DNA from: an uncultured Oscillospiraceae bacterium
GTDB lineage: Bacteria; Bacillota; Clostridia; Oscillospirales; Oscillospiraceae
NCBI GenBank assembly: GCA_910579485.1
Contig: CAJTVO010000176.1
Location: 1 to 5,432, forward strand
Direction of reading: 5' to 3'
Length of the DNA stretch: 5,432 nucleotides
The notes below the pieces were generated by a model, which saw only the letters and a list, made by a program, of their open reading frames with translations, ran no database searches and was not told the DNA's origin. The translations under genes were made by a program, and so were the position numbers. Of the stretch, positions 1 through 5,350 are shown piece after piece (within the stretch, counting starts at the first letter, position 1; each line of letters opens with the position of its first letter).

Positions 1-1
1 C

Positions 2-511
2 GGCTTCGGCGGGCAGGGCATCCTGTTCGCCGGGAAGTTTTTGGCCTACAAGGGCCTCCTGGAGGATTTACAGGTGAGCTGGCTGCCCTCCTACGGCCCC
101 GAAATGCGGGGCGGCACCGCCAACTGCAACGTCATCCTGTCCGACGATCCCGTGGGCTCCCCCATTATCACCGACCCGGACGTGCTGATCGTCATGAATC
201 TGCCCAGCCTGCAAAAGTACGTGGACTCCGTGGTCCCCGGCGGACAGATCTACGTGGATTCCACCCTGATCTCCGAGAAGGTGACGCGCACGGACGTAGA
301 GGTCTACTACATCCCCGCCACCCAGATGGCCAACGACGCGGGCGTGCCCACACTCGCCAACATGGTCATGATGGGGCACGTACTGAAAAACAACCCCGAG
401 CTGACCTTTGACGGCACCGAGGCCACGGTCGCCAAGCTGGTGCCGCCCAGCAAGGTGCAGCTCGTAGAGCTAAATATGAAGGCTCTGCAGGCCGGACGGG
501 ACTACCAATGA
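2..511 (+). CDS. 2-oxoacid:acceptor oxidoreductase gamma subunit (5'-truncated by window edge)
   Basis: The open frame enters from the left edge and ends at TGA 509-511, giving 169 visible residues. The first visible residues are GFGGQG, the glycine-rich N-terminal motif of the gamma (POR/KOR C-terminal-type) subunit of 2-oxoacid:ferredoxin oxidoreductases. SYGPEMRGGTANC follows about 30 residues later, then SDDPVGSPIITDPDVLIVMN. Family members are usually about 175-190 residues, so only a few N-terminal residues are probably missing. The TTG at 41 is an internal Leu codon, not a start. The enzyme oxidatively decarboxylates a 2-oxoacid to acyl-CoA and reduces ferredoxin in the cytoplasm. The alpha, beta and ferredoxin-like subunits are expected upstream, outside the window. 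The substrate (2-oxoglutarate, branched-chain 2-oxoacid or pyruvate) cannot be decided from this subunit. The aminotransferase downstream makes a branched-chain substrate plausible. The family call is firm; korC versus vorC is open. Confidence 0.9.
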   Translation, partial: GFGGQGILFAGKFLAYKGLLEDLQVSWLPSYGPEMRGGTANCNVILSDDPVGSPIITDPDVLIVMNLPSLQKYVDSVVPGGQIYVDSTLISEKVTRTDVEVYYIPATQMANDAGVPTLANMVMMGHVLKNNPELTFDGTEATVAKLVPPSKVQLVELNMKALQAGRDYQ

Positions 512-1254
512 TCCGCCACGGCTTTGACGGCGGCGAGGAGCTGCTGAAGCCGGTACATTTATCCCAACCGGTGAAGGACTTCCCGAAAACCGTGCTTGTG
601 ACCTTTCAGCGGAAGGTCGTTGAGGCGCTGCAAAAGCGGCTTCCGGTGGAGACCGTCAGCACCATAAGCGCCTGTGTGGAAGTACCCATTTACCGCTTTT
701 CCTATCAGGGGCAGACCCTTGGGCTGTACCTCACCACCATCGGCGGCCCCGCCACGGTGGGGATCTTGGAGGAAGTGTGGGTCAAGGGAGCGGAGAAGGT
801 CCTGCTCTTTGGGACCTGCGGCGGATTGGATGCGGACCTGCCTGCCGGACATTTGATCGTTCCCACCGCCGCCTACCGGGACGAAGGGACCAGCTTCCAC
901 TACCTGCCGCCCTCCGACTATGTGGAGATCCCCACGGCGGACCGTCTGGCGGCAATCTTCGACGAGCTGGAGCTGCCCTACGTCCGCAGCAAGACCTGGA
1001 CCACCGACGCGATTTATCGTGAGACGCCCGGGAAGGTCGCGGAACGCCGGGCGGAGGGCTGCGGCGCGGTGGAGATGGAGTGCGCCTCCGTTATGGCCGC
1101 CGGGCAGTTCCGGGGGAAAGAGGTCTACCAGTTTTTGTATACCGCCGACAGTCTGGCGGGAAGCCAGTGGGAGCGCGGACTTATGGGAGCGCATCCGGAG
1201 TCCGACTATGAGCGGTATCTGTCTATCGCTCTGGAGACGGCTATTCGATTGTAA
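508..1254 (+). CDS. PNP/UDP-family nucleoside phosphorylase-like protein
   Basis: This 248-residue cytoplasmic protein belongs to the PNP/UDP phosphorylase superfamily, which cleaves the N-glycosidic bond of nucleosides with phosphate, or with water in nucleosidase members. Visible motifs are TTIGGPATVG at residues 76-85 (the IGGP(S/A)T stretch of uridine phosphorylase-like members), FGTCGGL at 101-107, AYRDEGTSFHYLPP at 122-135, WTTDAIYRET at 164-173, the nucleoside-binding AVEMECAS at 187-194 (E189-M190-E191), and YTADSL at 211-216 with D214 as candidate catalytic acid. The N-terminal GDP-x-R phosphate loop is not recognisable, and Leu (about residue 100) sits where E. coli PNP has a phosphate-binding Arg just before GSCG. 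The substrate, and even phosphorolysis versus hydrolysis, is therefore uncertain. The ATG overlaps the preceding stop as ATGA (508-511) with only a weak ribosome site, so translational coupling is likely. The next gene starts 14 bases after its stop. Confidence 0.85.
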   Translation: MIRHGFDGGEELLKPVHLSQPVKDFPKTVLVTFQRKVVEALQKRLPVETVSTISACVEVPIYRFSYQGQTLGLYLTTIGGPATVGILEEVWVKGAEKVLLFGTCGGLDADLPAGHLIVPTAAYRDEGTSFHYLPPSDYVEIPTADRLAAIFDELELPYVRSKTWTTDAIYRETPGKVAERRAEGCGAVEMECASVMAAGQFRGKEVYQFLYTADSLAGSQWERGLMGAHPESDYERYLSIALETAIRL

Positions 1255-1258
1255 GGAG
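1253..1258 (+). promoter_or_regulatory. Ribosome binding site of the C-N hydrolase gene
   Basis: AAGGAG lies 10 bases before the ATG at 1269 and overlaps the TAA stop of the preceding gene. This supports both the start choice and co-transcription of the two genes. Confidence 0.75.
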
Positions 1259-1268
1259 AAAGATCGTC

Positions 1269-2099
1269 ATGAAGATTTCCTGTATCCAGATGGACATGCG
1301 TCTGGGGGAGGTCAATTACAATTTTGCCCACGCGGAGGAGCTGATCCGCGCCGCCGTGGCGGCGGAACACCCGGACGTGGCGGTCCTGCCGGAGACCTGG
1401 AACACCGGCTTTTTCCCCAAAGACCTGGAGCCCTGCGCCGACCGGGACGGGGAGCGGACGAAAGCCGTGTTCTCCGCCCTGGCAAAGGAGCTGAACGTCA
1501 ACATCGTCTGCGGCAGCGTGGCGAACAAACGGACGGAGGGGTATTTCAACACCGCCTACGTCTTCGACCGCACCGGCGCCGTCGTCGCGGAGTACGACAA
1601 GACCCATCTGTTTACGCCCTCCGGGGAGCACGAGTCCTTCCAGTGCGGGTGGCATACCTGCCGGTTTACGCTGGACGGCAAGTCCTGCGGACTGATCATC
1701 TGCTACGACATCCGGTTCCCGGAGCTCGTCCGGACCATGACCCTGGAGGGGGTGGACCTGCTCTTCGCTGTGGCTCAGTGGCCGGAAAAGCGGACCATGC
1801 ACCTGGAAACCTTGGCCCGGGCGAGGGCCATCGAGAATCAGATGTTCCTCGCCCTGTGCAACAGCGTGGGGACGGCGGGAGAAACCCACTGCGGCGGACA
1901 CAGCGCCGTCATCGACCCCTGGGGGGAGTATCTGGCCCACGCCGGAGCGGCGGAGGAAACCATCACCGCCGAAGCGGACTTCTCGGTCATCGAGGGCATC
2001 CGCTCCTCCATCAACGTGTTCCGTGACCGGAGGCCGGAGCTGTACGCGGCGTACCCGGGGGGCAGCCCCCAGGAGATCGGCAGTACAAGGGAGGCGTAA
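1269..2099 (+). CDS. Nitrilase-superfamily carbon-nitrogen hydrolase, omega-amidase-like
   Basis: This 276-residue protein has the complete nitrilase-fold catalytic set: Glu42 in VAVLPETWNTGFF, Lys111 in YDKTHLF, a second Glu at 120 in SGEHESF, and nucleophile Cys145 in GLIICYDIRFPEL. Further signatures are AQWPEKR (169-175), LARARAIENQ (182-191), the HSAVIDPWGE strand (211-220) and FRDRRPELY near the C-terminus (251-259). The WPEKR, RARAIENQ and FRDRRPELY stretches resemble the YafV/MtnU/mammalian Nit2 group of omega-amidases. That group hydrolyses 2-oxoglutaramate to 2-oxoglutarate and ammonia, clearing the product of glutamine-dependent transamination of 2-oxoacids. No signal peptide is seen, so it is cytoplasmic. 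An aminotransferase gene follows 87 bases later, which fits this role. The superfamily is certain, the omega-amidase assignment probable; another small amide or deaminated-glutathione-type substrate remains possible. Confidence 0.88.
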   Translation: MKISCIQMDMRLGEVNYNFAHAEELIRAAVAAEHPDVAVLPETWNTGFFPKDLEPCADRDGERTKAVFSALAKELNVNIVCGSVANKRTEGYFNTAYVFDRTGAVVAEYDKTHLFTPSGEHESFQCGWHTCRFTLDGKSCGLIICYDIRFPELVRTMTLEGVDLLFAVAQWPEKRTMHLETLARARAIENQMFLALCNSVGTAGETHCGGHSAVIDPWGEYLAHAGAAEETITAEADFSVIEGIRSSINVFRDRRPELYAAYPGGSPQEIGSTREA

Positions 2100-2160
2100 G
2101 CGAAACGGCAGTTTCGCGCAAAAAGCTCTTTTTGAACCTTTTTCTCCCGAGAAAAAGGTT
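2100..2160 (+). repeat. Three consecutive inverted repeats before the aminotransferase gene
   Basis: The gap starts immediately after the stop codon and carries three short perfect hairpins in a row. First, GCGAAAC (2100-2106) pairs with GTTTCGC (2111-2117) across a GGCA loop. Second, CAAAAAG (2119-2125) pairs with CTTTTTG (2128-2134) across CT. Third, AACCTTTTTCTC (2135-2146) pairs with GAGAAAAAGGTT (2149-2160) across CC. The CTTTTT and AAAAAG segments are interchangeable, so alternative pairings between hairpins 2 and 3 are possible. The stretch is AT-richer than the flanking genes. It could be a processing or weak termination site, a leader affecting the aminotransferase, or a copy of a dispersed intergenic repeat. 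No T-box motif is visible. The structure is seen directly; its function is unknown. Confidence 0.6.
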
Positions 2161-2170
2161 GAACAACCTG

Positions 2171-2178
2171 AAAGGTGG
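2171..2178 (+). promoter_or_regulatory. Ribosome binding site of the aminotransferase gene
   Basis: AAAGGTGG ends 8 bases before the ATG at 2187, which fixes that start. It lies just downstream of the hairpin block, so folding of that block need not hide it. Confidence 0.75.
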
Positions 2179-2186
2179 AATAGAAA

Positions 2187-3263
2187 ATGTCTTACAATTT
2201 TCCCGTGACCCGCACCGCGAACCCCAAGCCCAAGCCCGACCAGTCCAACCTGGGCTTCGGCAAGTACTTCACCGACCACATGTTCATCATGGACTACGAC
2301 GAGGGCCAGGGCTGGCATGACGGCAAGATCGTCCCCTACGGCCCCATCAGCCTGGACCCCGCCAGCTGCGTCCTCCACTACGCCCAGATGATGTTCGAGG
2401 GCATGAAGGCGTACCTGACCCCGGACAAGAAGATCAACCTCTTCCGCCCGGACATGAACGCCAAGCGCCTCAACCGCACCAACGAGCGCATGTGCATCCC
2501 CTATATGGATGAGGAGCTGTTTGTGGAGGCGGTGAAGTCCATTGTGCAGGTGGACGCCGACTGGATCCCCAGCCAGCCCGGCACCGCCCTCTATATCCGG
2601 CCCTACATCATTTCCGATGAGGTGAGCTTTTCCGTGGAGCCCGCCAAGCACTACCACTTTATCATCATCCTCTGCGCCGTGGGGGCCTACTACGACATCA
2701 ACCGGGGCGGCCTGACCGGCAGCCACATCTATGTGGAGGACGAGTACATCCGCGCCGCCGTGGGCGGCACCGGCTTCGCCAAGGTGGGCGGCAACTACGC
2801 CGGCGGTATGCGCGCCACCAAGAAGGCTCTGGAGAACGGCTGCAAGGAGGTCCTGTGGCTGGACGCCCACGAGCATAAGTATGTGGAGGAGGTGGGCACC
2901 TCCAACGCCTTCTTTATGATCGGGGACGAGGTCATCACCGCGCCTCTGGGCGGGTCCATCCTCCCCGGCGTCACCCGTGACAGCACCATCACCCTGCTGC
3001 GCAAGTGGGGCTATAAGGTCTCCGAGCGGCGGCTGTCCATCCAGGAGATCGAGGAGGCCAGCAAGAATGGCTCCCTGCAGGAGGCATGGGCTACCGGCAC
3101 GGCCTGCGTGATCTCTCCCATCGGGTACCTGCGCTATATGGATCGGGACATCGTGATCCACGGCGGCGGCGTGGGCCCTGTGAGCCAGAAGCTCTACGAC
3201 CACATCTATGGGATGCAGACCGGCGTGGTGGCCGACGACATGGGCTGGATCGTCCAGCTGTAA
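2187..3263 (+). CDS. ilvE: Branched-chain amino acid aminotransferase (class IV PLP enzyme)
   Basis: The 358-residue length matches the BCAT group II (eukaryote-like) family. Visible landmarks are the KPKPD N-terminal segment (14-18), HYAQMMFEGMKAY (64-76), LFRPDMNAKRLN (85-96), the RPYII strand (138-142), and GFAKVGGNYAGG (196-207), in which Lys199 is the expected PLP Schiff-base lysine. LWLDAHEHKYVEEVGTSN follows (223-240; E235 and the GTSN phosphate-side loop), then PGVTRDS (260-266) and GTACVISP (304-311). The mammalian redox CXXC is reduced to CVIS. The cytoplasmic enzyme interconverts Val, Leu and Ile with their 2-oxoacids using glutamate/2-oxoglutarate; some relatives also aminate 4-methylthio-2-oxobutyrate. 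It lies last in the co-directional block and is followed by a strong terminator 7 bases after its stop. The leader with three hairpins may give it partly separate control. The family is certain; whether it runs in the biosynthetic or degradative direction is not shown. Confidence 0.95.
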   Translation: MSYNFPVTRTANPKPKPDQSNLGFGKYFTDHMFIMDYDEGQGWHDGKIVPYGPISLDPASCVLHYAQMMFEGMKAYLTPDKKINLFRPDMNAKRLNRTNERMCIPYMDEELFVEAVKSIVQVDADWIPSQPGTALYIRPYIISDEVSFSVEPAKHYHFIIILCAVGAYYDINRGGLTGSHIYVEDEYIRAAVGGTGFAKVGGNYAGGMRATKKALENGCKEVLWLDAHEHKYVEEVGTSNAFFMIGDEVITAPLGGSILPGVTRDSTITLLRKWGYKVSERRLSIQEIEEASKNGSLQEAWATGTACVISPIGYLRYMDRDIVIHGGGVGPVSQKLYDHIYGMQTGVVADDMGWIVQL

Positions 3264-3270
3264 TATTTTA

Positions 3271-3298
3271 GGCCAGCTGCTTCGGCAGCTGGCCTTTT
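3271..3298 (+). terminator. Intrinsic terminator after the aminotransferase gene
   Basis: A perfect 10-bp stem, GGCCAGCTGC (3271-3280) with GCAGCTGGCC (3285-3294), closes on the very stable TTCG tetraloop and is followed by TTTTCGTTTT. It sits 7 bases past the TAA of the aminotransferase gene. On the opposite strand the stem is followed by TAAAATATTA rather than a T-run, so it should work mainly for the + strand block. Confidence 0.93.
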
Positions 3299-3316
3299 CG
3301 TTTTGGGGTCCCCGCC

Positions 3317-3404
3317 GGGCCCTCTCCGTCACGGCTTCGCCGCGCGGCCCGATCCTGGCCCCCCTCTGGGGGAGCTGTCAGCCGAAGGCTGACTGAGAGG
3401 GCCC
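3317..3404. repeat. Palindromic intergenic repeat element with terminal inverted repeats
   Basis: The 88-base element is bounded by perfect 10-bp inverted repeats, GGGCCCTCTC (3317-3326) and GAGAGGGCCC (3395-3404). Inside are three more hairpins: CGGC-TTC-GCCG (3332-3342), CCCCC-TCT-GGGGG (3360-3372) and GTCAGCC-GAA-GGCTGAC (3377-3393). The whole could fold as a branched, cloverleaf-like structure on either strand. It has no coding capacity I can support. The pattern of CCCTCTCAGTC, a GACAGCTCCC core and runs of C resembles palindromic intergenic repeats that I associate from memory with gut Oscillospiraceae genomes. It lies between two convergent genes and may help terminate transcription of the minus-strand operon, for which no T-run terminator is apparent. 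Confidence 0.7.
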
Positions 3405-3435
3405 CTGACTGCCCCGCGTGGTCAATGAAAAACGG

Positions 3436-3855
3436 CTACTCCCGGCGGCTGTTTTCCTCCGCGATTTCCAGAAGCTCCGTCAGCTTCTCCCAGTCCTCCG
3501 GGGCGATGCCGGCGGAGAGCCGCCGCTGGAACTCCTCGTGGGTCTGATTGATGATCTTCACCATCTCCTCCCCCTGAGGGGTCAGGAACAGCTGGTACTG
3601 CCGCCGGTTCTCGGGGTCGGTCTGCCTCCGGATGTGGCCCGCGTCCTCCAGACGCCGGGCGTCACGGGCCGTGCTGGCCTTGTCCAGGGCGTAGAAGGTG
3701 CATATCTCCTCCTGGCTGGCTCCGGGCCGCCGGGCGGTGTAGATCAGGATCAGGTGCATGAACCCCACGTAGCCGTGGGGCGTCAGCACCCGGCGCAGGG
3801 CGACCATCCTGCGGCGGTTGATCCGCAGGAGGCTGGTGAGGACGGGGCTGTTCAT
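3436..3855 (-). CDS. MarR-family winged helix-turn-helix transcriptional regulator
   Basis: This 139-residue protein has the standard MarR length. An N-terminal helix region (LTSLLRINRRRMVALRR) leads into the winged HTH. The HTH reads GASQEEICTFYALDKAS at 45-61, then TARDARRLEDAGHIRRQ, which includes the recognition helix and the LE.AG turn. The wing is DPENRRQYQLFLTPQGEEM at 80-98, with the family's D-x-x-x-R and LT-x-x-G pattern. A C-terminal dimerisation helix follows. Such proteins bind palindromic operators as dimers and usually release DNA on binding a small ligand. The ATG at 3855 overlaps the transporter stop by four bases (TCAT on the + strand at 3852-3855) and has a strong GGAGGAGG site on its own strand. 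It is thus translated as the second gene of the efflux operon and probably controls the promoter at 5310-5337. The inducing ligand cannot be read from the sequence. Confidence 0.93.
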   Translation of the reverse strand: MNSPVLTSLLRINRRRMVALRRVLTPHGYVGFMHLILIYTARRPGASQEEICTFYALDKASTARDARRLEDAGHIRRQTDPENRRQYQLFLTPQGEEMVKIINQTHEEFQRRLSAGIAPEDWEKLTELLEIAEENSRRE

Positions 3856-5258
3856 GGCGCGGCCTCCTCCCCCTGGGGCCGGAGGACCGCCTCCTGCGCC
3901 GCCTGCCGGATCATCGCCTTCATCCGGCGGGCCAGCGGCACGGCCAGGGCGATCGACAGCACGTCCGCCACCGCCTGAACGGCGGCCGCGCCGCCGGCGC
4001 CCCAGAGCATGGTCATGGGATACACGATCGGCAGGAAGCAGCTCCCCTGCCGGGAGGTGGACAGCAGCACCGCCCCCAGGGCCTTGCCCAGACCGGCGCA
4101 GAGCATATTGACCACCGCCACCCAGCTGTGGGCGGGGAGGGCCAGGCATTGCAGCCGGATGGCCAGCGCCCCCACGGCCTGCATCTCCGGATCCGCTTTG
4201 GCGAAGAGGGTGATGAGAGGCTCGGCAAAGACCGCCAGCAGCACGCCCATGACCGCCGCGCCGGCGACCGCCGCCCGTGCGGCGAAGCGGTAGCTCTCCT
4301 CCACCCGGTCGTAGCGTTTCGCCCCCCAGTTGAAGCCCGCCACCGGCTGGAACCCGGTGCCGAAGCCAAGAATGATCCCGAAGGGGAACATCATGACCTT
4401 GGTGGACACGCCGATGCCTGCCAGCACGGAGTCCGAGATGCCTCCGGCGATGCGGTTGAGGACGATGGCGGAGATCACCGCCAGGCCGTTGCGGAACAGG
4501 GAGGAGGAGCCCACGGATACGATCTGCCCCACGATGGCCCCGTCCGGCCGGAACAGCCGGGGGGACAGGCGGAGGAGGCTCCGGCGGGTCAGATAGGGGA
4601 AGATGAGGATGGCGAAGCTGACCAGCTTGGAGATGGCGGTGGCGATGGACGCGCCCGCCACGCCCATGTCCAGCCAGAAGATGAAGAGAGGGTCCAGGAA
4701 GCAGTTGAGGATGCCGCCGAAGCCCATGCCGATCATGCTCAGCATGGCGCTGCCCTCCGCCCGCAGGCACTGGTTCATGACGAAGTTGGCGGCCATGAAG
4801 GGGGCCGCCAGCAGCACGTAGGAGGCATACTCCGCGGCGTACTGCTCACAGGTTGCCGTAGCGCCCAGCAGGCGCAGCATGGGGTGCAGGAAGGCCAGCC
4901 CCAGCGCCATCACCACCGCGCCGAAGGCCATGGCGGAGAAAAAGGCGACGGAGAAGACCCGGCTGGCCCGCTCCTCCTTCCGGGCGCCCAGCAGCCGGGA
5001 GATGTAGCTGGCCGCGCCCACGGCCAGCATGGACCCGGCCATCATGATGATCTGGTCCAGGGAGGCGTTGACGCTGACCGCCGCCGTGGCGTTGGTGCCC
5101 AGGGAGCTGACGAAGAAGGTGTCCGCCAGGCTGTAGATCGAGGTGATCAAAAAGGAGATGATGGACGGGGCCGCCATCTTGGTGATGACCTTCGGCAGGG
5201 GCTCCGTGAGCATCATGGTCTTCCGGTAGTCCTGCCGCTTCCGTTCTGCTTCTGTCAT
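3852..5258 (-). CDS. MATE-family multidrug efflux transporter, MepA-like
   Basis: This 468-residue integral membrane protein has the usual MATE length and about twelve hydrophobic segments in two homologous halves. Recognisable stretches are ITSIYSLADTFFVSSLGTNATAAVSV (about 38-63), the loop SRLLGARKEERASRVF (87-102), NQCLRAEGSAMLSMIGMGFGGILNCFLDPLFIF (162-194), and in the second half GTGFQPVAGFNWGAKRYDRV (300-319). The last is characteristic of the MepA-like group. These pumps export cationic drugs, dyes or metabolites using a Na+ or H+ gradient. The start at 5258 is chosen because AGGAGGA lies 7 bases upstream. An in-frame ATG at 5309 would add 17 residues but falls in the operator palindrome, has no ribosome site and precedes the probable start of the mRNA. 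The C-terminus is polar. The MarR-type gene overlaps its stop. The substrate is unknown. Confidence 0.94.
   Translation of the reverse strand: MTEAERKRQDYRKTMMLTEPLPKVITKMAAPSIISFLITSIYSLADTFFVSSLGTNATAAVSVNASLDQIIMMAGSMLAVGAASYISRLLGARKEERASRVFSVAFFSAMAFGAVVMALGLAFLHPMLRLLGATATCEQYAAEYASYVLLAAPFMAANFVMNQCLRAEGSAMLSMIGMGFGGILNCFLDPLFIFWLDMGVAGASIATAISKLVSFAILIFPYLTRRSLLRLSPRLFRPDGAIVGQIVSVGSSSLFRNGLAVISAIVLNRIAGGISDSVLAGIGVSTKVMMFPFGIILGFGTGFQPVAGFNWGAKRYDRVEESYRFAARAAVAGAAVMGVLLAVFAEPLITLFAKADPEMQAVGALAIRLQCLALPAHSWVAVVNMLCAGLGKALGAVLLSTSRQGSCFLPIVYPMTMLWGAGGAAAVQAVADVLSIALAVPLARRMKAMIRQAAQEAVLRPQGEEAAP
3863..3870 (-). promoter_or_regulatory. Ribosome binding site of the marR-type gene
   Basis: On the minus strand GGAGGAGG lies 7 bases before the ATG at 3855, inside the end of the transporter gene. 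It fixes the regulator start and shows that the regulator does not depend wholly on translational coupling. Confidence 0.85.
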
Positions 5259-5265
5259 AGAAATT

Positions 5266-5272
5266 TCCTCCT
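5266..5272 (-). promoter_or_regulatory. Ribosome binding site of the MATE transporter gene
   Basis: On the minus strand AGGAGGA lies 7 bases before the ATG at 5258. This near-ideal site decides the start in favour of 5258 over the upstream in-frame ATGs at 5309, 5300 and 5285. It begins only four bases after the end of the operator palindrome. Confidence 0.88.
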
Positions 5273-5276
5273 GCAA

Positions 5277-5309
5277 ATGTCTCATATGAAACTGTTTCAT
5301 CTGAGACAT
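5277..5309. promoter_or_regulatory. Probable MarR operator: 33-bp near-perfect palindrome
   Basis: The sequence is symmetric about T5293: ATGTCTCA (5277-5284) mirrors TGAGACAT (5302-5309) and ATGAAAC (5286-5292) mirrors GTTTCAT (5294-5300). Only the pair 5285/5301 fails to match. It also divides into two 14-bp imperfect palindromes, GTCTCATATGAAAC (5279-5292) and GTTTCATCTGAGAC (5294-5307). Both fit GTYTCATMTGARAC and are centred 15 bp apart, so two regulator dimers could bind side by side. The block directly abuts the -10 box and covers the likely transcription start, the position expected for a repressor site. The regulator encoded by the same operon is the obvious candidate ligand; that link is inferred. 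Confidence 0.8.
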
Positions 5310-5337
5310 ATTGTAGCAGACGGGCGGAAAAAGTCAA
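5310..5337 (-). promoter_or_regulatory. Sigma-70-type promoter of the MATE-marR operon
   Basis: Read on the minus strand, TTGACT (5337 to 5332) and TACAAT (5315 to 5310) are separated by 16 bases, and TGC directly before TACAAT gives an extended -10. Upstream on that strand is an AT-rich stretch (about 5338-5350) that could act as an UP-like element. Transcription should start near 5303, inside the operator palindrome. The agreement with consensus suggests a strong promoter held down by a repressor. Confidence 0.8.
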
Positions 5338-5350
5338 TAAAGAAAAATAA

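Noticed and set aside
2100..2186. T-box riboswitch or classical leader-peptide attenuator before ilvE
   Set aside because: The gap is too short for a T-box, the conserved T-box sequence is absent, and no short frame rich in Val/Leu/Ile codons is seen.
2159..2186. Possible promoter (TTGAAC with TAGAAA, 16-base spacing) before ilvE
   Set aside because: The -10-like hexamer directly precedes the start codon, so transcription would begin inside the coding region after the ribosome site.
1206..3332. 708-residue open frame on the minus strand opposite the hydrolase and aminotransferase genes
   Set aside because: It lies antisense to two genes with complete catalytic motifs, is rich in His/Val/Gly/Asp typical of antisense GC-rich frames, and shows no family motif. 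It is a shadow of high-GC codon use.
3405..3435. Intrinsic terminator directly after the marR-type gene on the minus strand
   Set aside because: A short T-run is present (minus strand GTTTTT near 3427-3432), but the sequence before it forms no convincing GC stem.
3436..4770. 444-residue minus-strand frame that would fuse extra sequence to the MarR-type protein
   Set aside because: The upstream part is out of frame with the MATE gene and is Gly/Arg-rich nonsense. The regulator has its own ATG at 3855 with a strong ribosome site and the normal MarR length.
5259..5309. N-terminal extension of the MATE protein from ATG 5309
   Set aside because: The extra 17 codons lie in the operator palindrome, lack a ribosome site and begin upstream of the predicted transcription start. 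The ATG at 5258 has AGGAGGA at ideal spacing.
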